Source: Flavobacterium piscisymbiosum
GTDB lineage: Bacteria; Bacteroidota; Bacteroidia; Flavobacteriales; Flavobacteriaceae
NCBI RefSeq assembly: GCF_020905295.1
Contig: NZ_JAJJMM010000001.1
Coordinates: 1,054,001 to 1,118,000 of the forward strand
Reading direction: 5' to 3'
DNA: 64,000 nucleotides
This document shows positions 45,556 to 53,716 of the stretch, piece by piece. The position numbers and the translations under genes were made by a program. Within the stretch, counting starts at the first letter, position 1; each line of letters starts with the position of its first letter. Under the pieces are notes generated by a model. The model made no database searches, was not told where the DNA came from, and worked only from the letters and a program-made list of their open reading frames with translations.

Positions 45556-46599
45556 ATGAAACCAAAGATTTCTTTACTCCTTTTTCTTTGTGCAGTATTT
45601 TATAATGCAAATGCACAAAAAGCTTATATCATTAATGATTTTATGAAAGGTTATACTTTGTATTTTGCCCAGCAAACAGTAAAGTCGGAAACAAAAGAAT
45701 ATTATAAGCTTACCGAAAATGAAAGTAAAAAAACAGTATTGGAATATGGTGCAAAAGAATTGTCCAAATCTCAAATTAGCAAAACAGCTAAAACAGTCGT
45801 ATTCAAAAGTATTACTGACCCAAACATTCGGGTATTAGGCGATGTAAATTTTGATGGTAGACCCGATGTTGTTATTCATGAAACCGAAGCAATAGATGAT
45901 GGGTGTTATACTCCGCAAGCCACGGCGCATATTTTTATTAACACCTCAACCTCTTTTATATCCAGTCAAAGTATTAGCGATGTTTATAATGATGCCAATT
46001 GTATGCGCGGAGGCTCATTTGACATTGACACTAAAAACAGGCGACTTATCACAACAAGTCTTGGAGGAGCTGCTCTTCATGGCATCGAACACTATAGCGT
46101 TTCTGGCACAGAAGCCAAACTCTTGTCTAGTTTTGAAGAAGATGGATTTACTCAGACACCTTTTTATAAAATAACAGGAAAGAAATGGGAAAAGAACAAA
46201 TACATTCCTTTTACTTCTTTATCTGTTTACGAACCTGATTTAGATAAATTACTTGTCTTTGACACCAAAAATGGCAAAGGGCGCATACTACTTTTTAAAG
46301 TGGATAACGTTTTGTATTATGCTTTTAGACAAAATGATGAATACAAATTTGTTTCTTTTGCACATCCGGTGAGTCCTGAAAAAGCAAATAAAGCAGTATT
46401 CAAATTCAGAAAACAAAATACCGGTAACGAATTGGAGTTTAACAGTGGTAATATCAAATACACAATATACGAAACATCAAATTCAGTTGGCATTAAAATT
46501 AATGTAAACGGGAAAATATCTGACTGGCAAGGCATTGGTAAAAAAGGAACTTTATCTTCTTTGACAAATGCTAAGTTTGTAAATCTTGTTAGAGAATAG
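45556..46599 (+). CDS. Secreted protein with FG-GAP-like loop
   Basis: 347 residues, signal peptide ending YNANAQ. It contains VLGDVNFDGRPDVVIHETEA, a DxNxDG calcium-type loop as in FG-GAP proteins, followed by DDGCYTPQATAHIFIN and a beta-rich C-terminal half. It lies 30 bases after the lipoprotein fragment, so expression may have been inherited from that duplicated unit. Function unknown. Confidence 0.72.
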   Translation: MKPKISLLLFLCAVFYNANAQKAYIINDFMKGYTLYFAQQTVKSETKEYYKLTENESKKTVLEYGAKELSKSQISKTAKTVVFKSITDPNIRVLGDVNFDGRPDVVIHETEAIDDGCYTPQATAHIFINTSTSFISSQSISDVYNDANCMRGGSFDIDTKNRRLITTSLGGAALHGIEHYSVSGTEAKLLSSFEEDGFTQTPFYKITGKKWEKNKYIPFTSLSVYEPDLDKLLVFDTKNGKGRILLFKVDNVLYYAFRQNDEYKFVSFAHPVSPEKANKAVFKFRKQNTGNELEFNSGNIKYTIYETSNSVGIKINVNGKISDWQGIGKKGTLSSLTNAKFVNLVRE

Positions 46600-46612
46600 A
46601 GTTTGAAAGAAA

Positions 46613-46638
46613 AAAGAGCCACAATAATGTCGCTCTTT
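46613..46638. terminator. Weak terminator between converging genes
   Basis: AAAGAGC and GCTCTTT pair over a 12-base loop between the secreted-protein gene (+) and the ferredoxin gene (-). The stem is short. Confidence 0.5.
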
Positions 46639-46660
46639 CAATTTATAATAAACAAATAAT

Positions 46661-46891
46661 CTAAGTCTCCTTAACCGTAATAATCTTAACCGGACAAGCC
46701 TTCGCTGCCAATTCAAAACTTTCAACAATGGCATGATTATTAGATTTTAAAGTAAAAAAGCCTTTCGCATCTTTCGAATGAATCAAAACCGATTTTCCAT
46801 CTTTTTTAGACATTTGAAAATGTACCGGATCCATTTCGACGCAATAATTACAGCCGATGCATTTATCTCTTTGTAAAGTTACGATAACCAT
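46661..46891 (-). CDS. [4Fe-4S] ferredoxin
   Basis: 76 residues. CIGCNYC near residue 11 gives three cluster Cys, and ACPVKIITVKET near the C-terminus gives the fourth, so it carries a single [4Fe-4S] cluster. Its start overlaps the stop of the U32 gene by one base (TAATG), showing tight coupling. It is therefore the likely electron donor, or cluster-related partner, for TrhP-type tRNA hydroxylation. A truncated second copy lies at 44928-45102. Confidence 0.92.
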   Translation of the reverse strand: MVIVTLQRDKCIGCNYCVEMDPVHFQMSKKDGKSVLIHSKDAKGFFTLKSNNHAIVESFELAAKACPVKIITVKET

Positions 46892-48132
46892 TACGCTTCA
46901 ACGATTTTATATAATTTATCAGACATTCTGATTCTAAAAGGAAGTTTGAAAGTGCAATCATCACCCTTTGTAGCCTTTTCAGAAATCAAATCATTTACCA
47001 TCATTTCGTCGATAATCATTTCCTGCGCCCCAGTACTTGGGCCAGTAACGAGAATTCGATCACCAATTTTAATGTCGTAAGCTTCAATTTTAAATTGTCC
47101 TACTTCTGCTTTCGGGAAATAATGCGTCCCCTTCCCTACATAAACCTTCTTTTGAGTTGCTGCAGATCCCGGAATATCACTCCATTCTCCTAATTCCTGC
47201 CCCAGATAATATCCTGCCCAGAAACCGCGATTGTAAACCGTGTTTAAAGCTTCCATCCAGACAGAAACTTTTTCTTTCGAAAATGAACCTTCATAATAAG
47301 CATCAATAGCCTCACGATAGGTTTTAATAACCGTTGCTACATATTCAGGTGCACGGCCACGACCTTCAATTTTTAAAACCTGAATTCCTGAATCTATTAC
47401 CTGATCTAAAAAGTCAAGCGTACATAAATCTTTAGGCGACATCATGTATTCGTTATCCAATTCGATTTCAAAACCGGTTTCCTGATCGATCACCGTATAT
47501 TTTTTGCGGCAATTTTGTTTGCACGCTCCACGATTTGCCGATGAATTATGCGAATGCAAACTCAAATAACACTTACCCGAAACCGCCATACATAAAGCAC
47601 CGTGACCGAAAATTTCTATTTCTATTAAATTCCCGTTTGGTCCTTTTATTTGTTCTTTCTCAATTTGATCTGTAATACTTTTTACCTGACGCAAACTCAA
47701 TTCACGGCTTAAAACCATAGTATCTGCAAACAAACTGTAGAATTTTATGGTTTCAATGTTCGTTACGTTCAATTGGGTCGAAATATGAACTTCCATTCCA
47801 ATAGTTCTCGCCATAGCTATTACCGCCTGATCAGATGCAATTACAGCTGTAATATTCGCTTCGTTGGCTTTGTTCAACAATGTTTTTACAACCGATAAAT
47901 CGTGATCGTAAATAATGGTGTTCAAAGTCAGATAGCTTCTTACGTTTTTTGCCTCACAACGATTGGCGATTTCCTGCAAATCATCCATAGTAAAATTCAC
48001 CGTTGAACGCGCACGCATGTTAAGTTGTTCTACGCCAAAATAAATAGAATCAGCGCCATTATCGAGCGCAGCCTGAAGTGAATCAAAACTCCCTGCGGGA
48101 GCCATAAGTTCGATTGTATTATTTTTTGTCAT
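46891..48132 (-). CDS. trhP: U32 family tRNA 5-hydroxyuridine synthesis protein TrhP
   Basis: 413 residues of the YegQ/TrhP branch of peptidase family U32. In E. coli TrhP makes 5-hydroxyuridine at tRNA position 34 using prephenate and Fe-S assembly. The U32 signature EIFGHGALCMAVSGKCYLS is present, with further Cys in RGACKQNCRKKY, the cluster-binding set. The TIM-barrel start is IELMAPAGSFDSLQAALDNG. Residues 328-413 form the U32 C-terminal domain, ending PFRIRMSDKLYKIVEA. A domain aligning without gaps over 84 positions is fused to TrhO at 48898. The ferredoxin gene follows with a one-base overlap. Confidence 0.92.
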   Translation of the reverse strand: MTKNNTIELMAPAGSFDSLQAALDNGADSIYFGVEQLNMRARSTVNFTMDDLQEIANRCEAKNVRSYLTLNTIIYDHDLSVVKTLLNKANEANITAVIASDQAVIAMARTIGMEVHISTQLNVTNIETIKFYSLFADTMVLSRELSLRQVKSITDQIEKEQIKGPNGNLIEIEIFGHGALCMAVSGKCYLSLHSHNSSANRGACKQNCRKKYTVIDQETGFEIELDNEYMMSPKDLCTLDFLDQVIDSGIQVLKIEGRGRAPEYVATVIKTYREAIDAYYEGSFSKEKVSVWMEALNTVYNRGFWAGYYLGQELGEWSDIPGSAATQKKVYVGKGTHYFPKAEVGQFKIEAYDIKIGDRILVTGPSTGAQEMIIDEMMVNDLISEKATKGDDCTFKLPFRIRMSDKLYKIVEA

Positions 48133-48189
48133 TTTTATTTGTATTGTATTCGAATGGTTAAACCATTGATTATTTTGTTTTGCTATAGA

Positions 48190-48425
48190 TATACATTGCG
48201 TCCCTGCGGTTGAAACCGCAGGCTATGTTTTCATTTGTATGTGTGGTATTTCAAATATAGCCCATGGTTTCAACCACGGGGAACGTTTTGATAACTATCA
48301 ATCTTCACGATACAATAATCGTTATAGATATAACATTGTCTCCCTGCGGTTGAAACCGCAGGCTATGTTTTTCCTTCGCAATGTTTAAAATATAGCCCGT
48401 GGTTTCAACCACGGGGAATGTATCG
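48190..48425. repeat. REP array (family 2) beside RAYT 2
   Basis: Two copies of an inverted hairpin pair. CCTGCGGTTGAAACCGCAGG lies at 48203-48222 and 48343-48362. CCC(A/G)TGGTTTCAACCACGGG lies at 48261-48280 and 48396-48415. The second hairpin read in reverse complement closely matches the first, including the flanking GGCTAT, so each pair is a BIME-like head-to-head unit. The array fills the 306-base gap between trhP and the RAYT gene. Confidence 0.92.
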
Positions 48426-48438
48426 TTGAGTTAAAAAA

Positions 48439-48876
48439 TCATTTCTTCTCCAATCCATGCAATTTTACAAACTCATCAAATTCATCTTGTCCATTTTTCT
48501 TAAGGTGATGATGCTTTTGATTTTTAATGTAATTATAAACAACCTCTAACTGAGACTCACTAACTGAATAAGCCGCAAAACCTGTTTGCCAGGCAAATTT
48601 TTCAAGGATAAGTTCTTCTCTATTTATAAAATGAGAAGAACTTCCTTTTATTTGCTTTACAATATCTGTGATAGTTTTTTGTGGATTTTGTAAAAATAAA
48701 ACATGCACATGATCAGGCATTCCGTTTAGGATTCTAACAGGGCAACCGAGATCAATTAACTCTTCATAAATGAAATCATACAATTTTTTCTCAATTGAAT
48801 CATCAATTAATTCCTGACGATTTTTGGTTGCCCAAATGGCATGAACCCATAGTTTGATAAAGGATTGTGACATCAA
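48439..48876 (-). CDS. REP-associated tyrosine transposase, RAYT 2
   Basis: 145 residues with the HUH motif HVH in GMPDHVHVLFLQNP and the catalytic Tyr in VVYNYIKNQKHHHLKKN. It is only distantly similar to RAYT 1 (19533-19994). There is no TnpB. Its own REP family lies directly downstream (48190-48425). It sits inside the trhO-trhP gene block, 22 bases after the trhO stop, and so is probably expressed with it. Confidence 0.9.
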   Translation of the reverse strand: MMSQSFIKLWVHAIWATKNRQELIDDSIEKKLYDFIYEELIDLGCPVRILNGMPDHVHVLFLQNPQKTITDIVKQIKGSSSHFINREELILEKFAWQTGFAAYSVSESQLEVVYNYIKNQKHHHLKKNGQDEFDEFVKLHGLEKK

Positions 48877-48897
48877 TAAATTAGCTTAAAATTTCGG

Positions 48898-50256
48898 CTA
48901 ATTTACAATTTTATACAATTTATCTGACAAACGAATACGAAATGGGACTTCAAATGTAACTCGATCTCCAATTTTAGCAGTAGTGGCTTGTGCTTCGTTG
49001 ACGATCATTTTTTCTAAAATTAATTCCTGATTCCCTGTAGTAGGTCCTGAAATTAAGATTTTATCACCAGTATTTAATTCGTGGTTTTCGATAGTAAAAA
49101 GACCAACTTGCGCTTTCACATAATAGTGTTCCGCTTTACCAAGAAGTACTTTCTTTACTTTTATTTTTTGACGAATATCTAGTGGCTTTTCGGCTGTAGC
49201 CAAAGAAGTATTAGGTAGTTCACCAGAATGTTTAAATTTCAAACTATCTGATTTTCCTTTTCTGAATACCTTGTTTCCAACTTGTTTTCCGGTTCTTAAA
49301 CGAACCTGATCAACAAGAGGCATATGTATAATATCAAGACATTCTGTAGAACAACAGTTTTCCATTGCAGCCTTACATTCATCACATTGAATAAACAACA
49401 AGTGACAGCCATCGTTTTCGCAATTGGTGTGATTGTCGCAAGGTTTTCCGCATTGGTGACATTGCGAAATAATATCATCGGTAATTCTTTCGCCAAGACG
49501 ATTATCGAATACGAAGTTTTTACCAATAAATTTACTTTCAATACCTTCTGCTTCAATTTGCTTGGCGTAATTGATGATTCCGCCTTCTAACTGAAAAACA
49601 TTTTTAAAACCCTGGTGTTTAAAATACGCACTTGCTTTTTCGCAACGAATTCCGCCCGTGCAATACATTACAAGGTTTTTATCTTCTTTATGGTTTTGAA
49701 GCTGCTCGTTGATAATAGGTAAACTTTCTCTAAAAGTCTCAACATCGGGAGTAATAGCATTTTTAAAATGCCCTACTTCACTTTCGTAGTGATTTCTAAA
49801 ATCAACAACAATCGTATTGGGATCATCAAGAATATCATTGAATTCCTTGGCTTTTAAGTGAACACCAATATCAGTAACATCAAAAGTTTCATCGTTTAAA
49901 CCATCGGCAACAATTTTGTCACGAACTTTAATCGTCAGTTTTAAAAAGGAATGATCATCATGTTCTACGGCTTCATTCAAACGTATACCTTTCATGAAAT
50001 CATAAACTTCGAGAGTGGCTCTAAAAGCCTCCAAATTTTCTTCAGGAATACTCATTTGAGCATTTATTCCTTCAGTGGCAACGTAAATTCGGCCTAAAGC
50101 ATCAAGTGCGTTCCAGGCTAAGAATAAATCATCGCGAAATTTTTTGGGATCTTGAATTTTGGCATACGCATAGAAAGACAACGTTAGTCGTTGTTTACCG
50201 GCATCATCGATCATGATGGCTCTTTCTTCTGCGCTTAAAGTGTTGTACAGTTGCAT
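48898..50256 (-). CDS. trhO: TrhO (YceA)-type tRNA uridine(34) hydroxylase with extra C-terminal domain
   Basis: About 452 residues from MQLYNTLSAEERA; the frame extends 15 codons further but this start fits. TrhO is the O2-dependent enzyme that makes 5-hydroxyuridine-34. It has an acylphosphatase-like N-terminal domain, then a rhodanese domain with the signature YCTGGIRCEKAS (Cys near residue 199). A Cys cluster follows (CHQCGKPCDNHTNCENDGC, then CDECKAAMENCC). Residues about 368-452 are an addition absent from the roughly 350-residue E. coli protein. They match the C-terminal domain of neighbouring TrhP (both end PFRIR.SDKLYKIV). Confidence 0.92.
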   Translation of the reverse strand: MQLYNTLSAEERAIMIDDAGKQRLTLSFYAYAKIQDPKKFRDDLFLAWNALDALGRIYVATEGINAQMSIPEENLEAFRATLEVYDFMKGIRLNEAVEHDDHSFLKLTIKVRDKIVADGLNDETFDVTDIGVHLKAKEFNDILDDPNTIVVDFRNHYESEVGHFKNAITPDVETFRESLPIINEQLQNHKEDKNLVMYCTGGIRCEKASAYFKHQGFKNVFQLEGGIINYAKQIEAEGIESKFIGKNFVFDNRLGERITDDIISQCHQCGKPCDNHTNCENDGCHLLFIQCDECKAAMENCCSTECLDIIHMPLVDQVRLRTGKQVGNKVFRKGKSDSLKFKHSGELPNTSLATAEKPLDIRQKIKVKKVLLGKAEHYYVKAQVGLFTIENHELNTGDKILISGPTTGNQELILEKMIVNEAQATTAKIGDRVTFEVPFRIRLSDKLYKIVN

Positions 50257-50344
50257 GCTATAAACTAATTTAAGTTGAGAAATTATTTTTTGAAGGTGCA
50301 AAAGTAAGGAAAAAGGTTCAAAGCGACAAGATTCTGAGCTACAA

Positions 50345-50500
50345 AGGTTCTGAGTTGCTGAGGGACTAAGGTTCTAAGATCAAAAAAGTGATAAAACAAC
50401 AAAAGCACTATATTTCTATAGTGCTTTTGTTAAATCTTTGTACCTCTGTACCTTTGCCACTTTGAAGCTAAAAACTTAGTCCCTCAGCAACTCAGAACCT
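50345..50500. repeat. Nested inverted repeat with central terminator (CTAAGGTTCTGAG family)
   Basis: A perfect 26-bp inverted repeat (50345-50370 and 50475-50500; core GAGTTGCTGAGGGACTAAG) encloses the perfect hairpin AAAAGCACTATA-TTTC-TATAGTGCTTTT at 50401-50428. It lies between the bacilliredoxin and trhO genes. The outer arms belong to a second dispersed family also seen at 16655-16700, 60053-60131 and 61565-61605. Confidence 0.88.
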
Positions 50501-50514
50501 CAGCAACTAAAAAA

Positions 50515-50925
50515 TTAGCAAAACTCGTTAAACGCATCTTGCAAGTTCTCAGCGATTAATTCAGCTGGACGACCTTCGATGTGGTGACGCTCTAACATGT
50601 GAACCAATTCTCCGTTTTTGAACAAAGCCATAGATGGCGATGATGGAGGAAAAGGGAACATATGTTGTCTTGCAGCATCTACAGCTTCTTTGTCAACACC
50701 TGCAAAAACAGTAATTAAGTGATCTGGTTTTTTAGCTCCTTCTAAACTCATTTTTGCTCCCGGACGTGCGTTTCTTGCAGCACAACCACAAACAGAGTTT
50801 ACAACAACTAAAGTGGTACCTTCAGCTTTGATAGCGTTATCTACAGCGTCAGCACTATGTAAATCTTGAAAACCTGCAGCAGTCAATTCAGCTTGCATTG
50901 GTTTTACCATTTCTTCTGGATACAT
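50515..50925 (-). CDS. BrxA/BrxB family bacilliredoxin
   Basis: 136 residues, thioredoxin-fold DUF1094 (YphP/YqiW). The active motif is CGC in VVNSVCGCAARNARPGA near residue 54. Other family segments are MYPEEMVKPMQAELTAAGF, FPPSSPSMALFKNGELVHMLERHHIEGR and the closing NLQDAFNEFC. It reduces bacillithiol-mixed disulfides in Bacillus and is common in Bacteroidota. Monocistronic; the nested repeat terminator lies downstream. Confidence 0.94.
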   Translation of the reverse strand: MYPEEMVKPMQAELTAAGFQDLHSADAVDNAIKAEGTTLVVVNSVCGCAARNARPGAKMSLEGAKKPDHLITVFAGVDKEAVDAARQHMFPFPPSSPSMALFKNGELVHMLERHHIEGRPAELIAENLQDAFNEFC

Positions 50926-51028
50926 ATCTCTTTATTTTAAATTTTACTTTTGATCTGCAAAGTTACAAAGTTTAGTGGCAACTAGTTAATTTGAAGTATA
51001 AAGTTTTGTTATAGTTCGATTGAAAAAA

Positions 51029-51820
51029 TCAAAACCTTACCTGATACGGATAAGTCTCATATACTGTATTATCTTCATTAATTGAAAAACCTTTTGCAGC
51101 ATCTGCTTTTGCCAATTCAATCAACGCTTTAACTTCCTCTCTTTGCTTTCCTTGCTTAAACCAACAAATGGCTTTATAAAATTTTGCATCCGAAAATTCC
51201 GGATAGATTTTAATTGCTTTATCAAAAATGACAATCGCTTCATCCCATTTTTTAAGTTCATATTTTGCAATTCCCTGATAAAAATATGCAGTTGGATGTT
51301 CTAATTGTTGTCTGTTTTTATAAATATCATTTACATAATCATCAAAAAGCTGCTCTGCTTTTGCATAATCGTTCAGCTGCAGATAACAAAGTCCCATATA
51401 AAAACTATAGGTATGATCCATTCTATATCCGTTTCCATAAAGTTTAATGCATTCTTCTAAATCTGTGATAGCGTCTTTGTAATTTTTTGAGAAAATACAT
51501 TTCATAAAACCTCTATAAGGCAGCCACTCTTTCTTGTCGTATAAAACAGCTTTATCGAGATACTGCATTCCGACTTCGTACTTTTTGCATTTAAAATACG
51601 GCATTGCTTTTTGCTGCCATAAATAAGCAACAGTGCTGTCTTTTTTGAGACCCTGATCCAGGCAAGACTGCCACTCGCTCATTTCGATAGTATATTTATG
51701 TTTTGCGGCACAATTGGTTAAAAATTCTTCAACAATAGCATCATGTGCTTTGTTGGCAGACACTTGTCCGAAAGAAAAAGTAGAGATAAAGAAACTGAAA
51801 CCTAGAATAAAATTCTTCAA
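51029..51820 (-). CDS. Secreted TPR protein
   Basis: 263 residues with a signal peptide (FSFFISTFSFGQVSA). TPR motifs run through residues 60-240, for example YAKAEQLFDDYVNDIYKNR and YFYQGIAKYELKKWDEAIVIF. A Cys pair lies near the N-terminus (NCAAKHKYTIEMSEWQSC). It follows the lycopene cyclase gene closely on the same strand (17 bases) and is probably the last gene of that transcript. Role unknown. Confidence 0.8.
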   Translation of the reverse strand: MKNFILGFSFFISTFSFGQVSANKAHDAIVEEFLTNCAAKHKYTIEMSEWQSCLDQGLKKDSTVAYLWQQKAMPYFKCKKYEVGMQYLDKAVLYDKKEWLPYRGFMKCIFSKNYKDAITDLEECIKLYGNGYRMDHTYSFYMGLCYLQLNDYAKAEQLFDDYVNDIYKNRQQLEHPTAYFYQGIAKYELKKWDEAIVIFDKAIKIYPEFSDAKFYKAICWFKQGKQREEVKALIELAKADAAKGFSINEDNTVYETYPYQVRF

Positions 51821-51837
51821 TAGCTGATAATTTAGGA

Positions 51838-53040
51838 TTATGATTTTTTTGAAAGAAAAATCACTCTAAATAACGCTTTTATAAATGGTAATTTAGGACA
51901 CTTTAAAATAACTTTAACATCTTGGACTAAAGTGGTTTCTTCATCCAGAAATTTAAATATCAAAGCGGGATTTCCTTTTTTGAACATGGATGAAAAAATA
52001 GTACTTCCCAATTCATTATGGCGATGTAGAATATCTAAAAGCAACAAATCATAAAACCAAAATCTGGTTTTTTTATGAAAATTTGACATTTTGAGCGATT
52101 CCGAAGTTTCGGGAGAAGAATTTTTATTATCTAAAAACACAACCAGTTCAGATGATTTTTTATCCGAATTTCTAAAAGTATAACCTGTACTCGCTTTTGT
52201 CCATCCGCCGGCAGTTCCTATATTCAGCACTCGTTTGGTATTCTTTTTCCAAAAAGGAAAACACGTCATTGGAATACTACCCTGCTCCTTTTCTACAATT
52301 GTGTATTGATCGGCTCCCAGGTTTCTCAAATAAATTTGAATCTCATTTTCGTATTCTTCTTTTGCGAGAAGATCTTCAGAAAACAAAGTGTATTCGACTA
52401 AAGCTTCGGCTTTAGAAATGGGTAAAACATACATAAAACGCGTATTCCCTCTTTGTTCTACCGAAAAATCCATGAAAGTAGCCTGGTCAGGATTAAAAAT
52501 TTCAGTTTCACTTTTTACAAACCACCCCACAAAATGCTGTTGCAGAACCGGATATTTGGTCTGACTTAAAGCAAAAGCTTTGGTATAAATACTGTTGAAT
52601 AAATAATCGCAAGTATATCGATTGTCCTCGGTTCCCACAAAAACATGCGTTTCGAGTTCATTGATATCGGTTACTTTTTCGTTTAAAAAAGTAATATTTT
52701 GATGTTTCGAAAGTTCCTCAAAAACAAAATTATAAAAGTCTAATCCTCGAATTTGATTGTATTGATAAGGTTCAAGTATTAAATCACGACTGAAATCTTC
52801 ATTGGCAAACAAAGCCGAATCCCATTTTTTTGAGATAACAGACTTCCAAAGCGTTTCCTCTTTTGCCCAAAAACACCAGGTTCTGTCATTGGTCTTTTTT
52901 GCATCTTCATCTAATAACAAAATAGATTTATCGCTGAATTTCCCAGACAAAACCATTTTATAAACGGTCATCAAAGCAGATAAACCTGTTCCGGTAAAGA
53001 TATAATTGAAGTGTGGAATTTGTGAAGAAGCCATTTTCAA
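51838..53040 (-). CDS. crtY: Lycopene cyclase family flavoprotein
   Basis: 400 residues of the CrtY/CrtL lycopene beta-cyclase family, which closes beta-rings on lycopene for beta-carotene and zeaxanthin pigments. The N-terminal dinucleotide-binding strand is YIFTGTGLSALMTVYKM, with the conserved NDRTWCFWAKEE (family DRTWCFW block) and a central QHFVGWFV. The segment SSPETSES (about residues 309-316) is encoded by a TCCGAAGTTTCGGGA palindrome and may be a small in-frame repeat insertion. No other carotenoid genes lie nearby. ATG at 53040 or 53034. Confidence 0.88.
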   Translation of the reverse strand: MKMASSQIPHFNYIFTGTGLSALMTVYKMVLSGKFSDKSILLLDEDAKKTNDRTWCFWAKEETLWKSVISKKWDSALFANEDFSRDLILEPYQYNQIRGLDFYNFVFEELSKHQNITFLNEKVTDINELETHVFVGTEDNRYTCDYLFNSIYTKAFALSQTKYPVLQQHFVGWFVKSETEIFNPDQATFMDFSVEQRGNTRFMYVLPISKAEALVEYTLFSEDLLAKEEYENEIQIYLRNLGADQYTIVEKEQGSIPMTCFPFWKKNTKRVLNIGTAGGWTKASTGYTFRNSDKKSSELVVFLDNKNSSPETSESLKMSNFHKKTRFWFYDLLLLDILHRHNELGSTIFSSMFKKGNPALIFKFLDEETTLVQDVKVILKCPKLPFIKALFRVIFLSKKS

Positions 53041-53052
53041 AAATAAGAAATT

Positions 53053-53517
53053 TTATTCTTTCAATTTTTCTAAAAGCAGTTTAAAATCCTTTGGGTTAAG
53101 ATAGTTATTGTATTGTAGGATAATCTCTCGTTTTTCATTCAGAACACACAAAACCGGATATACAATTTGGTTGTTCATGGTTCCTAATTGCAAAGCCAGT
53201 TCATGAACGCCAACATTATTTCCCGATGGTTTGTATTTAAAAGTCTGATTATTAAAAGTAATATCTCGTTTTTCCTCGGCATTCAAATCAATAAAATAAA
53301 AATCAGAATTTAGTTTTTGGATAATATCCTGATTTTTGAAAGTCGTATTTTTCATTCTTTGGCAAAACTGACACCAATCGGTATGAATGAAAACGATTAT
53401 TTTCTTCTTTTGAAAGTATTGCAAACTATCTACTTCCTCAAAAGATTTGCTTTTGAGTTGGCAAAATCCTGTTGAAGTAATTCCCAAAAAGAAAATAATT
53501 AAGGCTAGCTTTTTCAT
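53053..53517 (-). CDS. Periplasmic thioredoxin-fold protein
   Basis: 154 residues: signal peptide (IIFFLGITSTGFCQ), then a thioredoxin-like domain with CxxC in IHTDWCQFCQRMKNTTF near residue 53. It resembles the DUF255/thioredoxin_7 group (HTDWCxxCxxM). It is exported, so probably a periplasmic disulfide reductase or isomerase. It precedes crtY by 12 bases and follows the TonB receptor gene on the same strand. Confidence 0.86.
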   Translation of the reverse strand: MKKLALIIFFLGITSTGFCQLKSKSFEEVDSLQYFQKKKIIVFIHTDWCQFCQRMKNTTFKNQDIIQKLNSDFYFIDLNAEEKRDITFNNQTFKYKPSGNNVGVHELALQLGTMNNQIVYPVLCVLNEKREIILQYNNYLNPKDFKLLLEKLKE

Positions 53518-53716
53518 TTGTTTTTGTTTTTTTTGCCACAGATTGCTCAGATTAAAACGATTTTTTTGCCACGAATTACACCAATTTTCTCGAATTTAAT
53601 TCGCGATAATTAATAGTGTCAAATTTTACTTTTTTTATTGCAAAGATTACAAAGTCAATACTATAATAATAAAAATCAGTGTAAATCCGTTTGATCAGCG
53701 TTATCCGTGTGCCATA
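53518..53716. repeat. Intergenic ATTACACC/TGCCACGAATT repeat
   Basis: The words tgccacagattgctcagatt and tgccacgaattacaccaatt face gtgtaaatccgtttgatcag and cgttatccgtgtgcca in inverse sense across the spacer. This is the family also seen at 15812-15936. No gene. Confidence 0.55.
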
